A DNA stretch of 64,000 nt, taken from Lineus longissimus. Taxonomy: Eukaryota > Nemertea > Pilidiophora > Heteronemertea > Lineidae. Position 1 is the stretch's first letter; every line of letters starts with the position of its first letter. The notes below the pieces were generated by a model. The model had not been told where the DNA came from, ran no database searches, and saw only the letters and a list, made by a program, of their open reading frames with translations. Positions 1 to 12,044 of the stretch are shown piece after piece. Location: positions 9,862,501 to 9,926,500 of the forward strand of contig NC_088313.1 in NCBI RefSeq assembly GCF_910592395.1, in the 5' to 3' direction. The translations under genes and the position numbers were made by a program.

Positions 1-29
1 GTATCCATAATCCCCAAAAGGAAGAGAAG

Positions 30-1047
30 ATGGCCCCTAAGTTGAACCCACCAGAGGGATTAGATTTCTCAAAACCAGCATCATGGTCTGACTGGAAACA
101 AAGGTTTCTGCGCTACAAGGTGGCCACAGGTCTTGATAAAGAAACCCCAGCAGTACAGACTAACACATTGCTATATGCCATGGGAGCAGGAGCAGAGCCA
201 GTGTACAAATCCTTCACGTTTGATGCCGTGCATGGGGTAGACCATCCTGAGTTGGTGTTTGACACAGCTATCGTCAAATTCGATGCACATTTCGTGCCCA
301 AGAGGAACACGATTCACCAGAGGGCAATGTTCTACCAACGTGAACAAAAACCCCAAGAGACTATTGACGAATTTGTCCGTGGCTTGTATGAACTGTCCGA
401 ACATTGCAACTTTGAACCCCTCGTGACGAACACATTCGGGACAAACTGTTTGTTGGTCTGCGGGACAAAGGACTGTCACGGGACCTGCAGTTGAAAGCTG
501 ATTTAACCCTTGCAGAGGTGTTACGTTTGTCAAAACATTGTGAGATGGTGAAAAGCCAGATTTCTGAGCAGAAAAGCCATGCAACTGTTGCTGAAGTTAA
601 ACGTAAACCTCGCAGGAATCTTGACCGGCCCAAGGGGGCGAAAGTGGGAAATGATCGTAAAGAGGGTGAGTAAGGGAAACCCTGGAAAAGCGAGAAACAT
701 CAGTCATTCAACGAACGTTGTGGGCGTTGTGGAAATACCCATGGCGGTGGTGACCGTTGTCCTGCCAAAGGGGCAAGGTGCCATAAGTGCGACATTATTC
801 CAAATTTTGTCACAGCAAGGACATTCTTGAGGTCGAGGCGGACGATTACGAGGAAGAAAGTGTATTTCTCGGATCGGTATCGAAGGATGGAAGTTTCGAT
901 GCTTGGAATGTTCGTCTTCGAATCGCCAAAAAGTCAATCTCATTCAAAATAGACACGGGAGCCGACGTTTCTGTGATCTCTGAATCTGGTATGTTGGACA
1001 CTCTAACTAAAGATCTTTCTTTCAGCTTAAAAGGGGAGATGTTATGA
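30..1047 (+). pseudogene. Ty3/gypsy gag-protease remnant
   Basis: Decayed gag and protease of a Ty3/gypsy retrotransposon. The first open frame (30-494) has the gypsy gag pattern: W-x2-W-x2-RF near residue 20 and a matrix/capsid-like segment ending in EQKPQETIDEFV. A frameshift near 420 moves the sequence to another frame (about 491-673). A zinc-knuckle-like cluster (CGRCGNTHGGGDRCPAKGARC) lies at 719-780 in a third frame. The protease follows at about 940-990 with the active-site signature DTGADVSVIS. The frame stops at 1047, directly on a purine-rich tract and an LTR-like start, so reverse transcriptase, RNase H and integrase appear to be missing. Seen: motifs and frame breaks. Inferred: an internally deleted copy. 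Confidence 0.75.
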
Positions 1048-1250
1048 TAATGCCATTGTTTACATTGCATCAGCTGATTGTCACTTCCTGGTTTTCATGC
1101 CTTGCTATCCATGCTACCTGTGTAATACCAATCTGTGTATGACATCATCACTTTGTATATAACAAACTCATGCTAGACCCAACATGATATTTGTTGTAGA
1201 TCTAAACAAAGGCCACTTCATTCGGGGCACATGATCTTCCCTGATGAGAA
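1040..1250 (+). repeat. LTR-like segment after a polypurine tract
   Basis: The tract AAAAGGGGAGA (1029-1039) precedes TGTTATGATAATGCC, the usual layout of a polypurine tract followed by the 5' base pair of a 3' LTR. A TATATAA box lies near 1155. The right edge is not resolvable because minus-strand BEL sequence starts near 1,250. No matching 5' LTR is present in the window. Moderately supported. Confidence 0.4.
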
Positions 1251-1254
1251 CCAA

Positions 1255-2290
1255 TGAACCTACGCCTACGTTCCCCTTAGGTTTGAATCCAGGTACTGAA
1301 GTCGGCAGATTGCGAATATACTCCCTACTCCAGACCTCCCAAAACAACTCCAGTTTTGCCTTTGTCTGATAAGTTCATGCTCACTCAACTGATCCTGAGA
1401 CACTGCCAAACCATCATCAAGCACATCAGTCTGAAAACCTACAGTGCGACCAATCAGAAAGTGTGATGGAGTGAGTGGTTTCGGACTGTCCACCTCATCT
1501 CCTACAAATGTCAGAGGCCTGGAGTTTATACAAGCTTCTACCTCCTGTAGACTAGTAACCAGTTCAGTTCTAGTGAGACATCTCGTCCCCAAGGACTTCC
1601 TTAGTGCACCCTTCACCGCTCTAATGAGACGCTCCCATCATCCACCCCACTTGGGTGAACGTGGAGCTATGAACTGCCATTTTGGGCTGTTTGCACCAAA
1701 ATATTTCACAAGTTCTCTTTGAGTTCTTTCAAAGGTTTTAGAATTATCAGAACAGAATATGGACGGCAAACCTCTACGAGCTGAGAACCTTCTCACTGCC
1801 AACATGCAGTCTTTAACACTCAATGAATCAGTCAATTCAAGATGCACTGCTCTCACAACAGCACACGTGAAAAGCAGAATGTAGAGCTTGGTATTCGGTA
1901 AGTCGATGCAGAAGAGAGGGCCTGCATGATCCGGACCTGTCACTGTGAAGCTGGGAGCCTGGTGAATTCTGATCGCTAGGAGCGCCGCAGCAAACTGGTT
2001 ACATGCCTGGGCATCTACTCTTTGACAAAATATACAAGCCTTCTTCTCCGACTTCACCATGCGTCTGAGTCCCATGACCCAATAGTGATCACGAAGAGAA
2101 GTAATGACTTATCCACACCAGCATGTTTCAACTTAATATGCTCCCACCCGATCAACAGAACAGCCAAGTGACCCTTTGGCACAATCACTGGGTGGATTTC
2201 CCCATAAGTGAGTCCTGAATGCTGAATACGACCACCAACTCGCATAAGTCCATCATCGTCGATGAATGGTCTCAACACTGAGAGTGGAGA
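1255..2290 (-). pseudogene. BEL/Pao integrase
   Basis: Three frames: zinc-binding domain (2054-2278, with DDDGLMRVGGRI and the HxxxKHxG region), catalytic core (1638-2075, with CIFCQRVDAQ, GPDHAGPLF, the TCAVVRAVHLELT block and a FCSDNSKTF motif carrying the second core aspartate), and C-terminal part (1266-1616, ACINSRPLTF followed by LTPSHFLIGR). Frame breaks near 2065 and 1625 inactivate it. Confidence 0.8.
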
Positions 2291-2302
2291 AGTTTCAGGT
2301 AG

Positions 2303-3185
2303 TTACTGACCACCTTTTAACAAAGACAACTCCTTCCCATACTTCACCTCCTGATCATGACGAAACAAATGCAGTTTTGCCTCAACCAATTCCTCACGGG
2401 ACAACTCTTGATCAGTACGACTCTCAGTAGGATGTGTCAGGTTATGCAGAAACCTGTAGACTAACGCTGTAATGCGAACAGCACGAAACAATCTTGGCCA
2501 TCGAGTAACCAAGAGAACCTGCTCCACCGGCAACCATTTGGTCGCTACAGCCATAAAAACCTCAACAGGTGCAACTTCACTCTGAAGAAATTGTTCAACA
2601 CTCGAAATCAGTGATGAATCAACTGTTGCATCAATCACTGGTTCAGACAACCAGTCAGGTCCAGACAACCACAGAGTAGAACTAACCAACTATTTACCTA
2701 AGAGACCCCTTGTCAACAAATCGGCAGGATTTTCCTTGCCTGGGCAGTGTGACCAGAGAGAAGTATCAGTCAACCTCTGGATCTCAGTGACTTTCTTAGC
2801 CACAAATGTCTTCCATCTGCAAGGTTCCCCTTTGGCCCAGCCCAAAGCTACGATCAAATCTGACAAGCAATGACACTGTATCTTTGGCATCTTCAATGAC
2901 AATCTCACCAAGTCCAACAACCTTGCAGTAAGGAGACAACCAAGTAACTCTAAGCGTGGGAGGGACACCGTCTTTAACGGCGCCCCCGAGCCCGCGCCAG
3001 AACCAGTGAAACCTCATAACTACCATCTGGTAAAGTGGGACCCTTAAATAAATCACAGAACCGTAGCCTCGTTCAGAAGAATCTCCGAAGCCACGCGACT
3101 CCAATCCAGTCAATCCAGTCCATGGACGAGTTGTATAACACCTAGGAATTTTCCAATCCTTGATTACCTTCAAACCAAGAACCAA
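2303..3185 (-). pseudogene. BEL/Pao RNase H and connection region
   Basis: Overlapping minus-strand segments (2796-3185, 2690-2968, 2303-2689). GFGDSSERGYGSVIYLR carries the first RNase H acidic residue; SLPRLELLGCLLTARLL and the later HCPGKENPADLLTRG are conserved BEL RNase H blocks. Two frame changes and a stop at about 2,690 separate them. Confidence 0.75.
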
Positions 3186-3273
3186 CTTAGAAATCTAGAG
3201 TGAATCCCTGATGGAACTCCAACATCCCAGTCTAAATTTAACTTCTAGACATCCTGTAGCAAGATCTTGACAG

Positions 3274-4347
3274 TCATAGAGTAGGGGGTGAGTAAACCCA
3301 ATGGATCATACAGTCTAGCAATACTGTATAACTAAGTATGACACGCTTGGTTGTGACCAGAGACTCAGACACTTCTATTCCATTAAAACTGAAACAATCC
3401 TCACTCTTAACCCACTTCAGACCGAGAATCTTCACATAGTCAGTACCTGTTTGCTTAGTACCAAACTCAGTGAAGAACACTTGCGTCATATGATCATCAT
3501 TTGAATGACACTTGGCAAAGATAAATCCACCTTCTGACATAATCCCATCAGCCTCAAGGTACAAAGAATCAGCAGCCACTAAGTCTTCTGAAGACACAGA
3601 GGGTGTTGAAGAATCAGAATCATCAGTCACATGTACTATGTCATCTGACACAGAGGGTGATGAAGCATCAGAATTGTCAACTACATGTGCTTTGACTTCA
3701 GAGGATTGAGATGATGTTGAGAAGTAAGCGCCTGATATTAAATCATCAACATACGTGTTCTCTCTCAATTCCTCAACAGCTTTTGACTCTGGGTATTGTG
3801 ACAGGTGGTATTTGATTGTCGCATTTAAGAGAAATGGAGAACAAGTATTACCAAATGGAACTCTCCTGAACCTCATGACCCTGACAGAACATCCATAATT
3901 CCACAAGAATCTATGCATATCTTGGTCCTTACCCAGTACTCCAACCTGTAGGAAAGCCTTCGAAATATCAGCGGTAATACCAACCTTCCATCTCCGAAAT
4001 CTAATGAGTATCCCAACCAAGTTGCCCGAGATACATTGACCAGGTTCCAAACAATTGTTGAGTGAAATTCCATTGATGCCCTTGGCTGATGCATCGAACA
4101 CTGGTCGAACTCTGGTAGTGAGACTAGACTCCTTCATAGCGGGATAGTGAGGGAGATAGAACACCGGATGAGGAGTTACCAGTTCGGACTCTGGGACTTC
4201 CTCAATGATACCCATAGATTCCATATCCAGGAAAGCCTCCAGGAAAGCCTGATTGTAACCGGCTGTTAAGGGAGGATCCCTCGCCAAATTTCTCATCAAA
4301 CTTTTCAACCTTCTCTCAGCCATCATTCTATTGTCTAACAAATTCAA
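3274..4347 (-). pseudogene. BEL/Pao reverse transcriptase
   Basis: Open frame of 357 codons covering the RT fingers and palm. Visible motifs in order: RVRPVFDASAKG, GITADISKAFLQVGV (motif A aspartate), FRRVPFGNTCSPFLLNATI and the catalytic YVDDLISG (motif C). Immediately after YVDD the protein carries an unusual Ser/Asp-rich stretch of about 50 residues with an internal duplication before the expected EGGF...KCHSN segment resumes. The frame is lost near 3274 and RNase H continues in another frame. Confidence 0.85.
3593..3706 (-). repeat. 57-bp tandem duplication inside the BEL RT
   Basis: Two adjacent 57-bp copies (3593-3649 and 3650-3706), each beginning GACACAGAGGGTG on the plus strand. 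On the minus strand they encode two Ser/Asp-rich 19-residue units containing NSDASSPSVS and DSDSSTPSVS. The unit length is a multiple of three, so the frame is kept. It lies directly after the YVDD catalytic loop. Confidence 0.75.
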
Positions 4348-4374
4348 CTCAGAAGCATTCTCCTTCCAAGGAAG

Positions 4375-5000
4375 CTAAACATGGTATCTACCATCCCCAA
4401 ATTTGATCGGCTCATTGAAGTTCTTCAAGATTTCATCACCAGAATCCAGATTCTGTGCAGACTGAACTCCTATGGATTCTAAGTCCCAGAATCGCTCCAA
4501 TGTGGACTCTGACAAATCTGACAAACAAAGCATACTAGTACTCACTTCCTCATGATGAGTGGGGGTGTGACTACAAGAACCTGACAATAACCATCCAAAT
4601 ACCGATTCCTGTGCCACCAAACCATCAGCCAATCTGATCACACCACTCTTCACAAAGCTCCAGTATGAATCTAAACCGACCAGAATATCAACCTGAACTT
4701 CCCGATCAACCTCATACGAATCTGCCATCTGAAGATGTTCAATAGAACCTAGTACTTCCCTAGAGACACTATGCCTCCGCAGGGATGAACAAACAGACTT
4801 AACTTCAACTGCCTTGAGTTCTCCGAACTTCCAGAGCCACCCTGTAATTTTAACCTGTAGACATTGTATGCAGAACGAGTTGATGGCTCACCTCCACCAA
4901 AGGCGGCATAGGACATATACTTAGCCGTTACCCATTCTGGGTCGACCCTTTTCACAAGCGAACTACTGATGAAGGAGCTGTCTGACCCTGTATCAAACAA
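4375..5000 (-). pseudogene. BEL/Pao aspartic protease region
   Basis: Two open segments (4749-5000, 4375-4728) form the BEL protease. The active site reads FDTGSDSSFISSSL at the start of the first segment; the second contains VDILVGLDSYWSF and a GWLLSGSC motif typical of the domain that follows the protease in BEL elements. They are separated by a short break near 4740. The upstream gag-encoding part is absent; AT-rich unrelated sequence begins at about 5000. Confidence 0.75.
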
Positions 5001-5139
5001 TATTTAGATATTTTTCTAAAATGTATCATGGCAGTTCAACATGTGGAAATATTTAGTTGTTTTATGGCCGTCCAAATATTTATTCAGAAACACTATCTCG
5101 TGCTGGAGGTTTGGCCTACGCTGTAAAACTGAAGGGAAG

Positions 5140-5425
5140 AAATGAGCTCTAAAGGCCAATGTTCACCCGTTAACACATATTATATGAAAATTAAAAAGCC
5201 ATTTAATTTCCCCAAAATGAAGTCCATACAGAACCCATGTAAAACCTACAGATGCCCAGATTGCAGCATGGTCCCCATCCGAAAACCCGGGTGCATATAC
5301 CACATTGGGTCTGGGTGGGCCAACATTTGCCCGCTTTGGACCCACATTAATTATCCACATGGGCACCCATATGGCTGCCCACAATTGCCCATACATTAGC
5401 CATATGGGGCCCATAAATTTAGCTA
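5140..5425. repeat. Degenerate CCCATATGG-type short repeats
   Basis: A stretch rich in imperfect copies of CCCATATGG and GGGCCCAT-like words (for example around 5,360-5,415), with partial inverted symmetry. It looks like a fragment of a non-autonomous repeat. No gene is supported here; the open frames on both strands are repeats of the same motif. Confidence 0.35.
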
Positions 5426-5429
5426 TCTG

Positions 5430-5816
5430 GATATTATCTAGTGAAAAACGTGCTTGAAGTACAAAAAGTCTCTCATCGATACAATGCAATAACGATACAT
5501 GTATAATTCTTGCTTTTAACGAAACACTTCTAACAGTTCATCACCGGCCCAAAACTTGTCTGGTCCTCGTTTAAAAGCATCAACCGATTTCACCACCAAC
5601 AGATTATTCGGCAAACTATTCCAATCTTGTATTGATCTCACAAAGAAGGAGTGTCTCCTTATATTGATATTCGAATGGGTTACTAGCAGTCTTTCCGACC
5701 GGTCTATTGTTCTCATAAGACCTGGTTACCAACAGAGGGTCCTCTTTAAGAAAGAATTTAAAGATCTGAATCATATCCCCCCTCCCCCCTTCTCCAATCA
5801 ATGTTGTCTTTACCAC
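5430..5816 (-). pseudogene. LINE (CR1/Jockey superfamily) 3' end
   Basis: Minus-strand C-terminal end of a non-LTR retrotransposon ORF2. The segment 5616-5816 contains RGDMIQIFK, and after a frame change 5516-5716 reads RRHSFFVRSIQDWNSLPNNL followed by SVDAFK and a final W. This arrangement is typical of the end of CR1/L2/Jockey-type ORF2 proteins. The stop is at 5516 and about 85 bp of 3' flank follow. Severe 5' truncation is usual for LINE copies. Confidence 0.75.
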
Positions 5817-5829
5817 TATATCTAAATAG

Positions 5830-7089
5830 TTGTATAGCGATCAGTGAATTTGAAGCTGACGTTTGCTTTAAAAAGGAATGTTTGTAATGTCCATCTTCAT
5901 CTGATCGAACAATTTTTTCAAGTTCCAGTTGTGCGGAATTGGTTTGAGTCAGCGCGTGACCCGAGGGAGCTCTGTCTCAACGCGCGTCTTTTGGAATGGG
6001 CGTTGGCTTTGATGTTGAAACCATACGTTCCCTAGTTGCCTGACTCTTTATTTGAATGAAAGAATCTGATAGAACTCAAGGCAATTGGACTAGTATGTTA
6101 TCTCTCCAAAATTCACAACCTTCTTCAGAACATTTCCGCAAAACGAATTCTGTACCAACGCTCCCCAACTGTTCATCAATTTCAACTTAATCTTGCCGGG
6201 CAGAGGGGTATACGATGGAACCAGTGAACCAATTACTTGCATGCGAATTTTTGTGTTTGAATTGACGTAGTTCGTTGTTTTAGACTCAGTTTTCAGAAGT
6301 TTTGAGAGAAGAAAATCCAACCTTGTTTCCCTACAACAGTAAATTATGACGTGGACGGTTACTTCTGCCGAAAGCTACTGCAGTTGAGCAAAGTATGACG
6401 CCTATTGTGCTGAATAGACTTAGAACAGTTATGCCAATGCATACTGTTTTGCCTCGATAAGTTCATCCCAAGCCACTATTTCCAGGACTAAGTAACTGCC
6501 TGAATCCAGGGATCACTTTCAACATATTCAATATAGATTTTGGACTAAATTTCATGGCATGATTGCAGGCACATTCCGCATGCTCTCGTGATAAACCGTG
6601 TTCACTGTGGCACTTATTTTGTCAATTAGCAAGGCTTGTAAATGATTAACTCCTACATGTTTTGAGTCGATCAATGCTTGTATACGGCGAATTAAACCTG
6701 CGACTATATTCGTGAAACTCCCGAATAACACTTCGATTTTCTGCAGGTGTGCTTTGAATAATGACGGGACCTCCCCTCTCATAGTATGGTATGTGTGAAT
6801 TGTGGTGCATGTATCTGGATTTATAACGCGTCTGTAGGTAACATAGTCGCCTATACGGACAGTGGGATTTACGTGTCTCGTGTAAAGAAATACAAAATTT
6901 CCTTTGGATTTCTCAATACTCTACTTCTTGTTAATGTGATTCAAAATGCCGTGTAAGTTTAATTATTTTTGTACACCACATTCTTCGATAAACTGTTCAA
7001 CTTTCACCTACATTACATAAAGACAGTGTGGTGGATTGTCATGCAACGTTTACATCGATACTGTTAGGAACGATTTTGTTAAAGGAATG
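5830..7089. other. Non-coding stretch, no gene seen
   Basis: No convincing coding sequence. One segment (5891-5952) resembles 58853-58915, including the shared word TTCAAGTTCCAGTTG, so it is probably part of a dispersed repeat. Confidence 0.4.
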
Positions 7090-7660
7090 GGAGGGGGAGG
7101 CTTTTTGTTGCAGTAGGTTTGATCTTCCTCGGGTTCATCAGTAAACAATTTTTTTAAACGTGTTTGATGCTTTTCCAATTTTGTTTCAGCTCTTAGACAG
7201 TAGAAAAACGCATTATTCATTATTTCTAGTACGCACAAGTCCTAGCACAAAAGACCATTCCCGCCACGTGAATGCATGCCAAGATCACCCAGCTATTAAG
7301 TCGTTCTATTTATCGTCGCAGTTGTGGGGTAATAAAGCGCCATCAGCGTGACGGCAGAAAAATCGATATCAGCACCAATACGTCACAGGGTAGATCCACG
7401 GCTCCAGAAAACGCCTTAATAGTGCACCGTTTCACGTAGAAAGGGTCCACGCATTGAAAGCTAACTCGGGTCAAATCGGAGTCAACGTCGGAAAAGCGTG
7501 ATAATTCAGTCAGATTTTGAATTTTTCCTTTTTTGTGCAATTTGTTGATGAGAACTAATGGATATCTGGAACTATTTATGTAGAATAGGAGGTGACTTGG
7601 CAGCCGACAGCTAGGTAATATTGCCCTTAATGATGCCAATGGTCCTTTAAGTTTGTGCGC
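7090..7660 (+). repeat. Dispersed repeat, copy A
   Basis: Diverged copy of the same sequence as 18018-18480, same orientation. Shared blocks include GTTCATCAGTAAAC (7132), TTCCCGCCACGTGA (7258), GGAAAAGCGTGATAATT (7491), CTTTTTTGTGCA (7528) and GGCAGCCGACAGCT (7600). No open frame is conserved between the copies, so this is a non-coding repeat or non-autonomous element. Confidence 0.7.
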
Positions 7661-9790
7661 ATGCTGCACTCTATCATGAATTGGCGATCAAGCATCTAGT
7701 TTATGAGGTATCACCTTCAGAATCAGAAGTAACGATAGCGTACGCAGGTCTATCCATATCGGTGTACGCTGATCTATGTATAAAGCATGAATTGAACACA
7801 TGCTTGAGGATCAACTACCTCTTTCAAAACGAAGTCAAACTTGTCTAGAAATATTCTACTGAATTATACTTTTAATGGAAATATCATATTAAATAATGTA
7901 AATCATAACATTCTGCTGGGTGTCAGTGACGAGTTACTGAAATAATAGGTTTTCGGTCAAGTTTCTTCATCAATTAGCTGTTGGACGGGAAAAAAACTTG
8001 AGGAAGTCGAAATTTGCAAATGAATAGTGTCGTCAATGGTAGTAGCGAAAAGTAATATGACTCATCCTGGTATATCCAGTTGTTTTCAATAGACTCCACA
8101 GCCTCTTGATGATGTAGGGGTGAAAACTAACACTGAATCTCAGGGTTTTTTTTACAACTGGGTAAAGGTGTGATTATAAATAGCAGCACGCTAACCACAA
8201 ATTAACTGACTCAAGTAGAGAAGCATCGCTGCTGCATCTGGGTCATCAACAAAATTTTATTTGATTATAACGACATTAATGTATACTGCAAACGATATAG
8301 ATTTTTAGTGGACTCATAAACCAGGAAAACACGAATATCGACAAATCCATTTAGACGCTTTTATTTTAAGCTGGACAAAATATCGTCGTCTAAAACGGGA
8401 TAATACTTTTGAAGTGTGCCCTATAACGAGGTTTTAATTTTTTTAAAGGGTTAAACTCGTGTCAAATTTCACCATATAATGTTTTACCTGTTTTTGACAA
8501 ATGACTACGTCACTTTCTCATAAATCGGTAAGGTTTTCGAATCGGAATGCACATTTTCTAGAAATTGATGGTTTAATCCCGCCCGGACGGCTCGCTTCAA
8601 TGCCGTTTTCGTTGATGACGTCACAACATAACATTTTCGCGGTCGCGGTGGTTTACATTCAGCGATTTTATAATAAATCTAATCAAAAATGGAAAATTTG
8701 AGCTTTACATTTTGTGATCAACAATTAAAAACGGACGTATTTCCGCAAATTTGTAAATCACATCATAGTATCACTTTAACATTATTTATCCATACACCAG
8801 AAAGATCGTGCATCCGTAGTCTTGATGTGGTAGGAAATGAAATACATATTTGCAACACACAGTGTAGCAGACATACCTTGTCTGGTTCTTTGATCAGTGT
8901 ATGGTCAGATAGTATCGAACTTCGATTACACGGATACTTTTAGCGGGCAGTTAATACACGCTTTACCAAGTGAATCTCGGCAATGAGCTATTAATAATTC
9001 ACCTATTTCAAATTTACGCAAGAACGTTTTGTGGGTGGAACACTTGAAAGGGACTTGTTCTCACAATTACCATGATGTTACGGTGATTCCCAAGGCGCAA
9101 CATGGAGTTGATTGTGCAGAGCCAGAGTTAATGAACAATGATTTAAATTTGTGTCTGCTCAAAAAAAGTGATAAACCATTGCTACCCACTGGATAAATCG
9201 TGTAAGTTCACCACCGTGGTTTATAAGTCCGGTGTGCAAGGGATAGTAGTCCTAGGGCTGATAGTCCGTGTAACAATAGCCCGCATTGCTAAATGTTTTG
9301 GTTAGGGTTAGCGGTACAATAGATCATGCTGCTTAATTGATCAAATACAATGCTACCGGACTATGACGCCAGGGGGACTATATCCGCTGTCACACCGGCG
9401 CTGATCAGTAAGCTAGACTCGGCTGACAATAAATTAAATGTGTGGACAATAGGGCATGCAATAGGGTTCCACATGATGATACATCAGAAATTGCTTTCAT
9501 GCCGTATGAGGCGCCGTAAGGGCATTGAATTGCTCGTACAAACGAAATTTGATCACCATAATCTCGAATTATGCCAAGCAGTAATTTAGATTTACGTCGA
9601 CCCTTACAATACTGAATTTTCTCCGCTCCCTACGCACCCTGAACACCGCTGATCTAGTTCCGTATCTTTTAACAACCCAGGTCAATAATCCCAATGATTC
9701 TTATACGATTCTTGAATGTAACGATCTCATTCCTTTTCTTATGATTGTACAGATGTGTAATAATTATTATTAAGATGCTCGTACGGTTCA
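7661..9790. other. Non-coding stretch, no gene recognised
   Basis: AT-rich DNA. A short open frame at 8689-8943 (84 codons, ATG in AAAAATGG context) has no family I recognise and no visible splice or domain support. Nothing else stands out. Confidence 0.3.
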
Positions 9791-10879
9791 TGCCCATTTC
9801 GCCTTGTCTTTTTTCGCCTTTTCCCATTTTGCCTTTAAAAAATATATACATTTCGCCTTCTCCTATTTCGCCTTTTCCAATTTTGCCTCTTCCCAATCCG
9901 CCTTATTCTATCTCGCCTTTGTCTTTTTTCGCCTTTTCATTTTTCGCCTTATGCTATTTTGCCTCTGTTTTATCTTGCCTTATCACAAGTTGCCTTATCC
10001 ATTCTTGCCTTCGTCTCAGTTTGCCATTGTCTTAATCTGCCTTCTCCTATTTCACCTTGTCCTAATTTACCTTTGTCCTAATTCGCCTTCATCCTATCTC
10101 GCCTTTACCCGCCCCGCCTTTGTATTATTTCGCCTTCTTCCCATTTCGCCTTCTTCCTACTTTGCAACAAACTTGGTGTCTTTACCCATGTTTGTTGAGT
10201 CAATCTTTCATATGAAAGTGTCTTCAACAGTGTTGAAGGGCTTCTAGGGTCCATTCGGGGGTACCCGCAACCAAAACCCGGTGGACATTGCCAAAATTAC
10301 AAGTGTAGATAACTTCTCAGCCATTATAGTCATATTACATTACATACCATATTACAGAAGACTTTTGTCTCTTTTACCCATGTTTTACCCATGTTTGTGG
10401 GGCCAATCTTTCATATAAGAGTGTTTCCACGAATTATGTTTTGGTACCCTACCCAAGGCTGTTGCTTATTTACCAATATTTTCAAATCTTCATAACTTCT
10501 GAACCATCTACATGTAAGCTTACATGTATCTCCAAAACCAACTTTTGGATTGATAAAAGGCGAGGTGAGATATGGCGAAACGGGAGAAGGCAAAATGGGA
10601 AGAAGGCGAATTGACATAAAGGTCAATCAAGAAAAGGCAAGATGAGATAAGGCAGGATGGAACCAAGGCAGAATAGGACAAAGGCGAAATAAGAAAAGGC
10701 AAACTAGGATGAGGCAAGATGAGAGGAAGGCGAGTTAGGAAGAAGGCCAATTGGAACAAAGGCGAGATAAGACGATGGCGAAATCGTAGAAGGCGTATTG
10801 AGAAAAGGCAAGTTAGGAGAAGGCTGAATGGGAGAAGGCAAAATTGGATAAGGCGAATAAGGTTAAGGCGGAATGGGCA
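9791..10879. mobile_element. Foldback-like element with 15-bp repeat arms
   Basis: The left arm (9791 to about 10165) is a tandem array of about twenty-four 15-bp units, consensus like ATTTCGCCTTNTCCT. The right arm (about 10556-10879) is the reverse complement of the same array. The outer ends match as inverted repeats, TGCCCATTTCGCC at the left and GGCGGAATGGGCA at the right. The roughly 390-bp centre carries an internal direct repeat (10181 and 10383, starting TTTACCCATG). Long inverted arms made of short tandem repeats are the hallmark of foldback elements. No transposase and no clear target duplication are visible. The open frames with repeating FAF(S) pentapeptides are by-products of the 15-bp period. 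Confidence 0.65.
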
Positions 10880-11137
10880 GATACCGCTCGGACGGGTCCG
10901 ATTCATCAGGAATCGTATCTAGAGTACTACTAATCCTGTAAAAAAGGCATGGCATGTTAAAAAAACTATGCCAGGAAAAATGGGAACTTTGGGCTGAAAT
11001 AATATTTCAAGCACCGTATGGTTTTCCTGCCAATGCCACTTCTGAAATGATATTTTAACTCTAAAACATCACTCAGACCTCCCAGATGAAAAATGACCCC
11101 ATCTTGGAAGTCCGTCGGTCCGTCCGGCCACTTGTGG

Positions 11138-11515
11138 ACATGATATCTGGAGAAGTCAACGGCTTATCAAAGCCAAGTTTGGTATGTGGGTGCATATAGG
11201 TATTACTTTTAGTAGTAAGACCCCTATCAATAATTTGGTCACTGCGCGTCAAAATCCAAGATGGCTGCCGCCATGCATGTTGAAATCTCGTGAGTGCATG
11301 TGTGAGCACAATTTCTGGAGAAGTCATCAATGTATCAAAGCTAAATTTGGTGTGTGGGTTCGTATAGGCATAAGTAAGAATTCGTGTCAAAATCCAAAAT
11401 GGCTGCCGCTTGACGAGTTAAAATCTTAGGATTGCACTTGTGAGCGCGATATCTGGAGAAGCCAGCAACGTATTAAAGCCACATTTTGTGTGTGGGTGCA
11501 TATATACATAAAAAA
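11138..11515. repeat. Tandem repeat with CCAAGATGGCTGCC core (three units)
   Basis: Three units start at the word TCTGGAGAAG (11146, 11314, 11452; spacing 168 and 138 bp), each with TGTGTGGGTGCATATA-like and AATCCAAGATGGCTGCC-like blocks. The third unit breaks off at 11515 and the array seems to resume at about 15531 (ATCCAAGATGGCTGCC), so everything between is a later insertion. Confidence 0.7.
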
Positions 11516-12041
11516 TGTAGCGGTAAAGGGCTTTATGTATTTGTCTCCGTATACACTTCGCAACTCTGAACTCGGACCCAAAGACTAAACAAACTAAGAT
11601 ATATATTTACATTATTTATTATCCACGTCACTCTAACTTCTCATTTACAAACCGAAACATCACAGGGCAAAAGACTCTGGCGCTTTTCAAGAGAATGTCT
11701 TGTTTAGCTACAGAGTGTGGAGGATGGTTTTCTGGATTTGCCAGGACTTACTTGAAACATCTTAACATCATCATTGATACGTAATTACACACATCCCTAA
11801 TGGGTAAATAGCGTAGCCCAAATATCAGGCTCTGAGGCAACTAGCACTCAGTAATTAAAGAAACAAGCAATCAGCATACAGCTGTATTAATACAAGATTA
11901 TCAGACAGGGCCTAGGACAGGGGCCTAGTAACCAGCTTTTAATCAGGAAGATCATAAAAGGGGTCAAACAGCTTAAGAGATAAAGATTATAAAATAATGG
12001 AAAGGAGCAATTAAGAAGGAAGGTGGTGAAACTTATAACGG
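11516..12041. other. LTR-like inserted sequence, left part
   Basis: Starts with TGTAGCGGTAAAGGG immediately after the interrupted tandem repeat, a start typical of LTRs, and is itself split by the Harbinger element; the right part would be about 15426-15530. No coding sequence. A solo-LTR identity is an inference from position and the TG start only. Confidence 0.3.
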
Positions 12042-12044
12042 TTA

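Larger units (their letters stand above)
1250..5000 (-). mobile_element. BEL/Pao LTR retrotransposon, 5'-truncated, pol only
   Basis: On the minus strand, from 5000 down to about 1250, the order is aspartic protease, reverse transcriptase, RNase H, zinc-binding and core integrase, and integrase C-terminal domain, which is the BEL/Pao order. Gag is missing: the sequence stops at the protease active site near 5000. At least six frame changes or stops interrupt the polyprotein, so the copy is dead. Component segments are listed separately. Confidence 0.85.

Noticed and set aside
9745-10247. Genes encoding repeated FAFS-type pentapeptides
   Set aside because: Produced by the 15-bp minisatellite in every frame; no start, splice or domain support.
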